37,921 bases of DNA, taken from UBA1381 sp964399965 (lineage in GTDB: Bacteria > Bacillota > Clostridia > UBA1381). Below, one piece after another: positions 7,968 through 14,596 of the stretch. The stretch spans positions 1-37,921 of the forward strand of contig CAYNRX010000021.1 in the NCBI GenBank assembly GCA_964399965.1, written 5' to 3'. Position numbers and translations under genes: made by a program. The notes under the pieces are model-generated. The model saw only the letters and a list, made by a program, of their open reading frames with translations, was not told the DNA's origin and made no database searches. Position 1 is the first letter of the stretch. Each line of letters starts with the position of its first letter.

Positions 7968-8754
7968 ACTTTGTCAACAACCCTTTTTGTTTCAGCTCCA
8001 GTCTGGCGTGGTCGGCTACCATGGCGATAAATTCCGAGTTGGTCGGTTTACCCTTTTCGGTGTGGACGGTATAGCCAAAGATTTTGTCCATAACCTCAGG
8101 CTTGCCTCTTGACCAAGCAACCTCTATGGAATGGCGTATCGCCCGCTCTACGCGGCTGGCCGTTGTTCCGTAGCGTTTGGCTATGGCCGGATAAAGCTGT
8201 TTGGTGATATAATTGAGCATATCCATATCCTTTACTACCATCATAATGGCCTCGCGTATATATTGATAGCCCTTTATATGAGCCGGAACACCCAGCTCAT
8301 GGATAAATTGGGTCACTGTAAGTTCCAGATCCTCGGCCGGATCCACGGTCATGGCGCGTGTATTCCTGGTGGCAAAATTCAAGGCGTATGGATCGGCTGC
8401 CGTGCGGATGCGCTCAGCGATGTACGGCATTGGCTGGGGTTTCAAAAGAAAATACACAGCACCGCTTGCAAGAAAACTTTCTATGATCACCGGTGAGCTT
8501 GATATAGAACTGCCGATAACGGCAGGTTTTTCATCAAGAGTTGAGATCTGCTTAAGCAGACATATCCCGTCAAGCTTGGGGAGGACGGCGTCGGCAATTA
8601 CCACAGCGGGGTGCTCGCGGCATATTATGGCATAGGCTTCCTCTCCATCGTACGCCGGCTGCGCTTTTATATCCTTCTGCGTATTCAAAAATTGGCAAAG
8701 CTCGTCTGCGTACTCCTTATTGCTGTCGGCAATAACAACTGATATTTGGTCCAT
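7966..8754 (-). CDS. spo0A: Sporulation master regulator Spo0A
   Basis: A 262-residue response regulator with receiver (about 1-120) and Spo0A C-terminal DNA-binding domain (about 145-262). The C-terminal domain is highly conserved, including TTASRVERAIRHSIEVAWSR (recognition helix) and KPTNSEFIAMVADHARLE. In the receiver the phospho-acceptor Asp55 (ADAVLP), Ser82 in the Thr/Ser switch position and Lys105 (LLKP) are present. The usual acidic pair is Asp10-Ser11 (IADSN) instead of Asp-Asp, which may weaken magnesium binding. The start follows AAAGGAGAG on the minus strand. It is divergent from spoIIGA, a direct target in Bacillus, and converges on larB. Confidence 0.97.
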   Translation of the reverse strand: MDQISVVIADSNKEYADELCQFLNTQKDIKAQPAYDGEEAYAIICREHPAVVIADAVLPKLDGICLLKQISTLDEKPAVIGSSISSSPVIIESFLASGAVYFLLKPQPMPYIAERIRTAADPYALNFATRNTRAMTVDPAEDLELTVTQFIHELGVPAHIKGYQYIREAIMMVVKDMDMLNYITKQLYPAIAKRYGTTASRVERAIRHSIEVAWSRGKPEVMDKIFGYTVHTEKGKPTNSEFIAMVADHARLELKQKGLLTK

Positions 8755-8858
8755 TAGTGTTCTCTCCTTTAAAACAAGTATAACAATGTAGAAAATATGT
8801 CGGGAATGTCCGTTCCTTCCGCGGTCTTGGACTGCACAGGCAGATATGTGGGGTAAGG

Positions 8859-8895
8859 GCTGCTAAAAGCACAGGTATTTCCTGTAAAAAGCAGC
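8859..8895 (-). promoter_or_regulatory. Nested hairpin upstream of spo0A
   Basis: Outer arms GCTGCT (8859-8864) and AGCAGC (8890-8895), inner arms ACAGG (8871-8875) and CCTGT (8881-8885), separated by A- or T-rich internal loops. It lies about 105-140 bases before the spo0A start, in a possible leader. No T-run follows, so it is not an obvious terminator. Confidence 0.4.
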
Positions 8896-9061
8896 GGTCT
8901 GCCGGAGCATATATGTCTCCCAAAACCGGGAGAGAGGGAACGGTATGATGTAATTACAAGTGATTTCCGGAAATTTTATCCCCTTTATCTGCATATTAGC
9001 ACAGAATTATGAAAAAATCAAGAGAAAATAAGAAATTTACCGCGAAAATCGTCCGCATAAA

Positions 9062-9115
9062 TCGACAAAAATCGGAAAATTCGAAAGTTTTCGAAGAGAT
9101 TCGAAGAAATTCGAA
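9062..9115. repeat. Helically phased TCGAA array
   Basis: TCGAA begins at 9081, 9091, 9101 and 9111, exactly 10 bp apart. Weaker members TCGAC (9062) and TCGGA (9072) continue the spacing upstream. Each resembles a 0A box (TGTCGAA); TTTCGAA at 9089-9095 matches 6 of 7 positions and ATCGACA at 9061-9067 matches the reverse box at 6 of 7. See the findings for a functional reading. Confidence 0.75.
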
Positions 9116-9223
9116 ATATTATTCTCAAAACAGGGATAAGATGCAGCCGGGAAGGTCTTATATGGCGGACGTCGGCAATAAAATGGGGAGCAGCTGCAAA
9201 TAGGGTAAGATATAAACGATGAA

Positions 9224-9249
9224 TGTCGAAGAATTTTTTTTATTCGACA
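9224..9249. promoter_or_regulatory. Pair of inverted Spo0A boxes
   Basis: TGTCGAA (9224-9230) and TTCGACA (9243-9249) are both perfect 0A boxes in inverted orientation around an A/T tract. They end seven bases before the -35 element of spoIIGA. Spo0A~P activates spoIIG in Bacillus from boxes next to and over the -35 region. Confidence 0.75.
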
Positions 9250-9256
9250 CGCAGAT

Positions 9257-9289
9257 TTGACAAAAAAATTGGTTCAACAGGAGTATAAT
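9257..9289 (+). promoter_or_regulatory. spoIIGA promoter with 21-base spacer
   Basis: Perfect TTGACA (9257-9262) and perfect TATAAT (9284-9289) are separated by 21 bases instead of 17. The Bacillus spoIIG promoter is known for the same defect (22 bases), which makes it dependent on Spo0A~P. Start expected near 9296. Confidence 0.8.
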
Positions 9290-9335
9290 ATAAGTCATAC
9301 AGAAAAAATAAACGTATGCGGGAGGGAGCGGGAGT

Positions 9336-10154
9336 ATGACCGTTTATCTGGATGAGATGTTTTTTTACAGTTTTCTGATAGATGCGGTGATCCTTGAAAG
9401 CTCTGCGCTTCTTCTGAGAAAAAAAGCCGGGGTACGGATTGTTTTGGGGGCATCATTCGGAGCTCTGTTTGACTGCGTGTCTTTCTTTTGGGAGACGGCG
9501 GCTTTTTTGCCGTTTAGGCTGGTTGTGGCGGCGATCATGCTCTTAATATCGTTCGGCCGTTCGGGAACGCGGGAATTTTCGGTGAGGTTGGCGGTGTTTT
9601 TGATCGTATCGTTCATATCGGCAGGTGTAATGACAGCTGTCGTGTACTTGGGCGGAGCGGAGGCTGTCATATATAACGGCAGCGTATATATGCGGTTAGG
9701 ACGGATAAAATGGCTCCTTGCCGCCATGCTATGCGCTCCGTTTTCGGTATGGGGGATAAGAAAACTGCGGTCGAAGATAGATAGGCAGATATACAGAGCG
9801 AAGATAAAATTAGGAGAAAAAGAGATAGAGACAGAGCTGCTGGCAGATACGGGAAACTGCCTGCGTGATCCGATAGGCGGGAAGCCGGTGATAGTGGCCG
9901 AATGGGAGGTCATGAAAGGCCTTTTCCCGGAGGCCGTATCGCCGTCTGAGCTTGTAAAAAGCGGCGGCTGCTTTAGGATCAGGGCGATACCGTTTCGGGC
10001 TGTAGGCGCAGAAGGCACGCTTATGTCGGTAGATACAGAGGTTGAGATATTAGATGAGAATAAGTATATCGGCGAGGTGCCTGTAGCTATCGTAGAAAAG
10101 CCTCTTTCAAAAAGCGGGGAATATCACGGGCTGCTGCAGAGCGAACTATTGTAG
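9336..10154 (+). CDS. spoIIGA: Sigma-E processing protease SpoIIGA
   Basis: A 272-residue SpoIIGA. It is a membrane aspartic protease that converts pro-sigma-E to active sigma-E in the mother cell after the forespore signal protein SpoIIR. The N-terminal half (about 1-145) has five hydrophobic segments; the C-terminal half is a cytoplasmic aspartic-protease-like domain. The catalytic motif ADTGNCLRDPIGG gives Asp171. The length is a little short of the Bacillus protein (about 309). The ATG follows a GGGAGGGAGCGGGAG tract. sigE begins 14 bases after the stop, the standard arrangement, and the promoter carries 0A boxes. Confidence 0.93.
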   Translation: MTVYLDEMFFYSFLIDAVILESSALLLRKKAGVRIVLGASFGALFDCVSFFWETAAFLPFRLVVAAIMLLISFGRSGTREFSVRLAVFLIVSFISAGVMTAVVYLGGAEAVIYNGSVYMRLGRIKWLLAAMLCAPFSVWGIRKLRSKIDRQIYRAKIKLGEKEIETELLADTGNCLRDPIGGKPVIVAEWEVMKGLFPEAVSPSELVKSGGCFRIRAIPFRAVGAEGTLMSVDTEVEILDENKYIGEVPVAIVEKPLSKSGEYHGLLQSELL

Positions 10155-10168
10155 AGGTGACTGCGGGA

Positions 10169-10867
10169 ATGAGGATATTGGAAAAAATACGTTCTATGCT
10201 CAGAGCGGAGGAAACGGAGGGGATATTTTACATAGCGGGCAGCGATACGCTCCCTGCTCCGCTGTCGGCAGAAGATGAGAAAGAAGCTATCAAACGGCTT
10301 GACGATAACGATGAGAAAGCGCGTAACACGCTTATAGAGCACAATCTTCGGCTGGTCGTGTATATAGCAAAAAAGTTTGAGAACACCGGCATATACGTTG
10401 AGGATCTGATATCTATAGGGACTATCGGCCTTATCAAGGCTATAAATACTTTCAAACCCTCGAAGCAGATAAAGCTGGCAACGTATGCCTCAAGATGTAT
10501 AGAAAACGAGATATTGATGTATTTAAGGAAAAACTCCAATATGCGTACAGAGATATCTATAGACGAGCCGCTCAATGTGGATTGGGACGGCAACGAGCTG
10601 CTGTTATCCGATATCTTGGGGACGGACAATGATATTATATGCAAGAACATAGAGGACGAAGTCGATAAAGACCTTTTACGCATAGCGATGAGCCGGCTGT
10701 CAGGACGTGAAAGGCAGATAATGCAGCTGCGTTTCGGGCTTGACAGCGGAAAGGAGCTTACCCAAAAGGAGGTCGCCGATATGATGGGGATATCCCAATC
10801 ATATATTTCACGGCTTGAGAAAAGGATAATAAAAAGGCTGCGCAAGGAAATAATGAGCATGAGCTAA
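10169..10867 (+). CDS. sigE: RNA polymerase sporulation sigma factor SigE
   Basis: A 232-residue sigma-70 family protein specific for the early mother cell. It is nearly identical in its core to Bacillus sigma-E: NLRLVVYIAKKFENTG, DLISIGTIGLIKA, KLATYASRCIENEILMYLR (region 2), DWDGNELLLSDILGTD, and region 4 SQSYISRLEKRIIKRLRKE. A GTG at 10157 is in frame, but ATG at 10169 is preferred because GAGGTG (10154-10159) is well spaced for it. With that start only 17 residues precede the conserved GIFYIAGSDTLPAPLS, versus about 24 in Bacillus, so the pro-sequence removed by SpoIIGA is short. It keeps basic and hydrophobic residues. Confidence 0.96.
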   Translation: MRILEKIRSMLRAEETEGIFYIAGSDTLPAPLSAEDEKEAIKRLDDNDEKARNTLIEHNLRLVVYIAKKFENTGIYVEDLISIGTIGLIKAINTFKPSKQIKLATYASRCIENEILMYLRKNSNMRTEISIDEPLNVDWDGNELLLSDILGTDNDIICKNIEDEVDKDLLRIAMSRLSGRERQIMQLRFGLDSGKELTQKEVADMMGISQSYISRLEKRIIKRLRKEIMSMS

Positions 10868-10875
10868 AAGCGTTG

Positions 10876-10944
10876 TCCCTCCGTACATAACCGTTCATGG
10901 GAGCGGTATGAAATTAATATCGTTAATTTTAGTATACGGAGGGA
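10876..10944 (+). promoter_or_regulatory. sigG leader fold hiding the ribosome site
   Basis: TCCCTCCGTA (10876-10885) pairs perfectly with TACGGAGGGA (10935-10944), which contains the sigG Shine-Dalgarno. Two further stems fill the loop without gaps: CATAACCG (10886-10893) with CGGTATG (10904-10910, one bulge) and AAATTAA (10911-10917) with TTAATTT (10923-10929). Together they predict a three-way junction. A sigma-F promoter should lie here, but the best candidate (ACATA near 10885, GGTATGAAAT at 10905) is weak. Confidence 0.75.
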
Positions 10945-10949
10945 TCAAC

Positions 10950-11720
10950 ATGGTCAATAAAGTGGAGATCTGCGGAGTGAACACCTCAAAGCTGCCGGTA
11001 TTGACGCGCGAGGAAAAGGCGGAGCTTTTGAAAAAGATAAAAGAAGGAGATCGGAGTGCGCGAGAAAGGTTCGTGCAGGGGAATCTGCGTCTGGTATTAA
11101 GCGTGATACAGCGTTTTCAAAACCGTGGCGAAAATGCCGATGATCTGTTCCAGGTAGGCTGTATCGGCCTTATAAAAGCGATAGACAATTTTGATCTGTC
11201 GCAGAATGTGCAATTTTCCACTTATGCCGTGCCGATGATAATCGGTGAGATAAGACGCTATCTGCGGGATAACAACGCTATCCGTGTAAGCCGTTCCTTA
11301 AAGGATATCGCCTATAAAGCGCTGGGAGCCAGGGAGAGGCTGATGAACAAAAATTCCCGGGAACCGAGCATCACGGAGATAGCAAAGGAGCTTGATATAC
11401 CGAAAGAGGAGGTCGTGTTGGCATTGGACGCTATAGCCGATCCCATATCGTTGTTCGAGCCTGTGTATCACAACGGCGGGGAGGCGATATTTGTAATGGA
11501 TCAGGTCAGGGATGAGAAAAATACCGATGAATCCTGGTTGGAGTCAATAGCCCTAAACGAGGCAATGAAGCATCTTGACGATAGGGAAAAACATATCCTT
11601 GACCTGCGCTTTTTCCAGGGGCGGACGCAGATGGAGGTAGCCGAGGAGATCGGCATAAGCCAGGCTCAGGTATCAAGGCTGGAAAAAAGCGCCCTTAAGC
11701 AGATGAGAAAATATATATGA
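10950..11720 (+). CDS. sigG: RNA polymerase sporulation sigma factor SigG
   Basis: A 256-residue late forespore sigma factor. The N-terminus VNKVEICGVNTSKLPVL is the sigma-G signature and fixes the start at ATG 10950; an ATG at 10908 adds residues with no similarity. Region 2 (NLRLVLSVIQRFQNRGENADDLFQVGCIGLIKAIDNFDL, FSTYAVPMIIGEIRRYLRDN) and region 4 (FFQGRTQMEVAEEIGISQAQVSRLEK) are intact. GGAGGG (10938-10943) is the ribosome site and sits in the 3' arm of a perfect inverted repeat. It follows sigE by 82 bases with no terminator, so read-through from the spoIIG promoter is expected. A terminator follows. Confidence 0.97.
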   Translation: MVNKVEICGVNTSKLPVLTREEKAELLKKIKEGDRSARERFVQGNLRLVLSVIQRFQNRGENADDLFQVGCIGLIKAIDNFDLSQNVQFSTYAVPMIIGEIRRYLRDNNAIRVSRSLKDIAYKALGARERLMNKNSREPSITEIAKELDIPKEEVVLALDAIADPISLFEPVYHNGGEAIFVMDQVRDEKNTDESWLESIALNEAMKHLDDREKHILDLRFFQGRTQMEVAEEIGISQAQVSRLEKSALKQMRKYI

Positions 11721-11724
11721 AATG

Positions 11725-11779
11725 CCGGGCTGTATGCTGTGGACAAATATGTCCGCGGCGTGCAGCCCGGTTTGGTTTT
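11725..11779 (+). terminator. Terminator after sigG
   Basis: CCGGGCTG (11725-11732) pairs with CAGCCCGG (11763-11770), with further pairing GGAC/GTCC inside, followed by TTTGGTTTT. It begins five bases after the sigG stop. Confidence 0.85.
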
Positions 11780-11820
11780 GACAGAACTGACCGTTGCGGC
11801 AAATTCGTCATTATTAATGA

Positions 11821-11849
11821 TTGACAACTAAGGAGTATAATGGTATAAT
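11821..11849 (+). promoter_or_regulatory. Consensus sigma-A promoter of the nrdDG operon
   Basis: TTGACA (11821-11826), 17 bases, TATAAT (11844-11849) preceded by TGG (extended -10). Both elements are perfect; the start is expected near 11856. Such a strong promoter needs a repressor, consistent with the NrdR-like boxes just downstream. Confidence 0.88.
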
Positions 11850-11858
11850 GATTACTAC

Positions 11859-11913
11859 ACACTATATTGACAAATTTCGCGGAATTAAAATGGAATACAT
11901 ACTATATATAGTA
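11859..11913 (+). promoter_or_regulatory. Two NrdR-box-like operators
   Basis: ACACTATATTGACA (11859-11872) and the palindrome TACTATATATAGTA (11900-11913) resemble NrdR boxes (ACACTATATNT-type). Their cores are about 41 bp apart, near four helical turns. They lie at and after the predicted start of nrdD transcription, fitting repression of ribonucleotide reductase by the ATP/dATP-sensing repressor NrdR. Confidence 0.6.
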
Positions 11914-11981
11914 GAGTTGGATATCAGAACGAGGTGCAGCCCATACATGTGTTTCTGCACGGAACAAGGGGGATTTTAAAG

Positions 11982-14099
11982 ATGTACGTAATAAAAAAGG
12001 ACAATACGCGTGAAGATTTTAACGTTCAGAAAGTTGTCGTGGCCGTAAATAAGTCAGCCAAGCGTGTGCTCATTGAATTTACTGATGAAGAGCTGGATTT
12101 TATCTGCCGTTTCGTCGAGGAACGGGCGCGGGCGATGGGCAAGGAAGGGATCCTTATCGCGGAGATGCACAATATCGTCGAGGGTGCGCTTGACAGAGTG
12201 AATCCCAAGGTCGCCAAGAGCTATCGCGATTACCGAAATTACAAGCAGGATTTCGTACAGATGCTTGATGAGGTGTATAAAAAGAGTCAGTCGATAATGT
12301 ATATCGGCGATAAGGAAAATTCCAATACCGACAGCGCTCTCGTTTCCACCAAACGCAGCCTTATATTCAATCAGCTGAATAAGGCGCTTTATAAGAAATT
12401 TTTCCTGACAACAGAAGAATTGCAGGCCTGCCGGGACGGATATATCTATATACACGATATGTCTTCGCGTCGTGATACGATGAACTGCTGTTTATTTGAC
12501 GTTAAAAATGTGCTCGAGGGCGGCTTTGAGATGGGTAATCTCTGGTATAATGAACCGAAAACGCTGGCCGTGGCCTTTGACGTTATCGGCGATATAGTGC
12601 TGTCGGCGGCAAGCCAGCAGTACGGCGGCTTTACTGTGCCCAGCGTGGATGTGCTCCTTGAGCCGTATGCCGAAAAATCATACAAGAAATATATTGATAA
12701 ATACATTGCTCTCGGCGTGCCGGAGGAAAAAGCGCACGAGGAGGCAGAAAATGATGTAAGGATAGATTTTGAGCAGGGTTTTCAGGGATGGGAATATAAA
12801 TTCAACACCGTGGCCTCAAGCCGCGGTGATTATCCGTTCATTACGGTGACAATAGGCACGGGCAAAGGGCATTTTGCAAAAATGGCCTCGCTGGCGATGC
12901 TTGAGGTGCGCAGCGGCGGGCAGGGCAAAAAAGGCCGCAAGAAACCGGTGCTGTTCCCCAAAATAGTATTCCTTTATGATGAAAAACTCCACGGCGAGGG
13001 CGGCGAACTGGAGGACGTATTTGAAGCCGGTATCAGCTGCTCTGCTAAAACAATGTATCCCGATTGGCTCAGTTTGACCGGGGAAGGGTATGTGCCCTCG
13101 ATGTACAAAAAATACGGAGAGATCATTTCACCGATGGGCTGCCGGGCGTTTTTGTCGCCCTGGTATGAGCGCGGCGGTCTGGAGCCGGCGGACGAGAATG
13201 ACAAGCCGGTATTTATCGGCCGCTGGAATATCGGCGTGGTCAGTCTGCATCTGCCGATGATATTGGCCAAGGCCAGGCAGGAATCACGCGATTTCTTCGA
13301 AGTGCTCGACTATTATCTGGAGCTTATACGCGGCCTGCATCTGCGCACGTATGATTATTTGGGAGAAATGCGGGCCTCAACTAATCCGCTGGCCTATTGC
13401 GAAGGCGGATTCTACGGCGGCCATCTGGGCTTAAATGATAAGATAAAGCCGATATTGAAAACGGCTACGGCGTCTTTTGGTATAACGGCGCTTAATGAGC
13501 TGCAGCGGTTGTATAATAAAAAATCAATAGCCGAGGACGGCGAATTTGCGCTGGAAACGCTTCAGCATATAAATGATAAGGTCAATGAATTTAAAAAAGA
13601 GGACGGACGGCTGTATGCTATCTATGGGACTCCGGCCGAATCACTCTGCGGGCTGCAAGTCACACAGTTTAGGAAGATGTACGGCTTAGTGGAGAATGTT
13701 TCTGACCGCGAATACGTGTCGAACAGCTTCCATTGCCACGTTTCGGAAGATATTTCCCCGATAGAAAAGCAGGATCTTGAGGGGAGGTTCTGGAATTTGT
13801 GCAACGGCGGCAAGATACAGTACGTAAAATATCCCATAGATTATAACCGGGAAGCAATAAAAACGCTGGTGCGCCGGGCGATGGATAAGGGCTTCTATGA
13901 GGGCGTGAACCTTTCTTTGGCCTATTGTGACGACTGCGGCCACGAGGAACTTAGCATGGAGGTATGTCCGGTCTGCGGCAGCAAGAATCTGACGAAAATA
14001 GAACGAATGAACGGTTATCTGTCATACTCGCGAGTAAAGGGCGACACCAGGCTTAACAGCGCGAAAATGGCGGAGATAGCGGAAAGGAAAAGCATGTGA
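11982..14099 (+). CDS. nrdD: Anaerobic (class III) ribonucleoside-triphosphate reductase
   Basis: A 705-residue glycyl-radical enzyme that reduces NTPs to dNTPs without oxygen. An N-terminal ATP-cone (about 1-90, YVIKKDNTREDFNVQK) is the allosteric activity site. Active-site cysteines occur in DTMNCCLFD, ISCSAKTMYPDW and SPMGCRAFL. A C-terminal zinc site is formed by CDDCG and CPVCG. The glycyl radical site is in ERMNGYLSYSR near the end. A GTG at 11934 is in frame, but ATG at 11982 follows AAGGGGGA (11966-11973) and begins with the family start. It is coupled to nrdG through TGATG. Confidence 0.96.
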   Translation: MYVIKKDNTREDFNVQKVVVAVNKSAKRVLIEFTDEELDFICRFVEERARAMGKEGILIAEMHNIVEGALDRVNPKVAKSYRDYRNYKQDFVQMLDEVYKKSQSIMYIGDKENSNTDSALVSTKRSLIFNQLNKALYKKFFLTTEELQACRDGYIYIHDMSSRRDTMNCCLFDVKNVLEGGFEMGNLWYNEPKTLAVAFDVIGDIVLSAASQQYGGFTVPSVDVLLEPYAEKSYKKYIDKYIALGVPEEKAHEEAENDVRIDFEQGFQGWEYKFNTVASSRGDYPFITVTIGTGKGHFAKMASLAMLEVRSGGQGKKGRKKPVLFPKIVFLYDEKLHGEGGELEDVFEAGISCSAKTMYPDWLSLTGEGYVPSMYKKYGEIISPMGCRAFLSPWYERGGLEPADENDKPVFIGRWNIGVVSLHLPMILAKARQESRDFFEVLDYYLELIRGLHLRTYDYLGEMRASTNPLAYCEGGFYGGHLGLNDKIKPILKTATASFGITALNELQRLYNKKSIAEDGEFALETLQHINDKVNEFKKEDGRLYAIYGTPAESLCGLQVTQFRKMYGLVENVSDREYVSNSFHCHVSEDISPIEKQDLEGRFWNLCNGGKIQYVKYPIDYNREAIKTLVRRAMDKGFYEGVNLSLAYCDDCGHEELSMEVCPVCGSKNLTKIERMNGYLSYSRVKGDTRLNSAKMAEIAERKSM

Positions 14100-14587
14100 T
14101 GAGGTATCACAATATTACGAAGGACGATATGTTGAACGGCAGCGGACTGAGGGTCGTATTATGGGTATCCGGCTGCTCCCATGGCTGCCGGGGGTGTCAT
14201 AACCCGGTGACCTGGGATCCGGATTGCGGCCTGATATTCGATGAGACGGCGGAAGAAGAGCTTTTTGCCGAGCTGGAAAAACCGTACATATCCGGTGTGA
14301 CATTCTCAGGCGGCGACCCGCTATATCCGTCAAATCGGCAGGAAATCGGAGAGCTTATGGGGAGGATAAGGGAGAAATTCCCCGGTAAAAATATCTGGCT
14401 TTATACCGGTTACCGCTGGGAAGAGATATGCGGGCTGGACTTTATACAGCTGGCGGACGTTGTAGTGGACGGTGAATATGAGGAGGCTTTAAGAGACGAG
14501 CAGTATCACTGGGCAGGCAGCACGAATCAGAGGGTGATAGACGTAAAAAAGACGCTTGCTGCCGGTGAGCCGGTGATGTATAATTAG
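14099..14587 (+). CDS. nrdG: Anaerobic ribonucleotide reductase activating protein
   Basis: A 162-residue radical-SAM activase that installs the glycyl radical in NrdD. The iron-sulfur motif is GCSHGCRGC (Cys-x3-Cys-x2-Cys), preceded by VVLWVSG and followed by HNPVTWDP. GVTFSGGDPLYP is the SAM-binding GGE-like motif. The ATG shares a base with the nrdD stop (TGATG); a GTG three bases earlier is also possible. Size and order are standard. Next to it lies a dUTPase-like gene, so the operon is devoted to DNA precursors. Confidence 0.95.
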   Translation: MRYHNITKDDMLNGSGLRVVLWVSGCSHGCRGCHNPVTWDPDCGLIFDETAEEELFAELEKPYISGVTFSGGDPLYPSNRQEIGELMGRIREKFPGKNIWLYTGYRWEEICGLDFIQLADVVVDGEYEEALRDEQYHWAGSTNQRVIDVKKTLAAGEPVMYN

Positions 14588-14596
14588 GAGATGGAT

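Larger units (their letters stand above)
8755..9335. other. spo0A-spoIIGA intergenic regulatory region
   Basis: About 580 bases with no convincing gene. From the spo0A side it holds a degenerate 0A box (TGTCGGG, 8798-8804), a nested hairpin (8859-8895), a hairpin TCTCCC/GGGAGA (8916-8933), palindromes TGTAATTACA (8949-8958) and ATTTCCGGAAAT (8963-8974), the TCGAA array (9062-9115), inverted 0A boxes and the spoIIGA promoter. I found no convincing -35/-10 pair for spo0A. Confidence 0.7.

Noticed and set aside
8131..8635. Plus-strand open frames of 121 and 94 codons inside spo0A
   Set aside because: They are antisense to strongly conserved spo0A sequence and show no domain.
9009..9203. A 64-codon open frame over the TCGAA array
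   Set aside because: Lys/Asn/Arg-rich with no ribosome site and no similarity that I recognise. Its repeats arise from the phased DNA motif, which is better explained as a binding platform.
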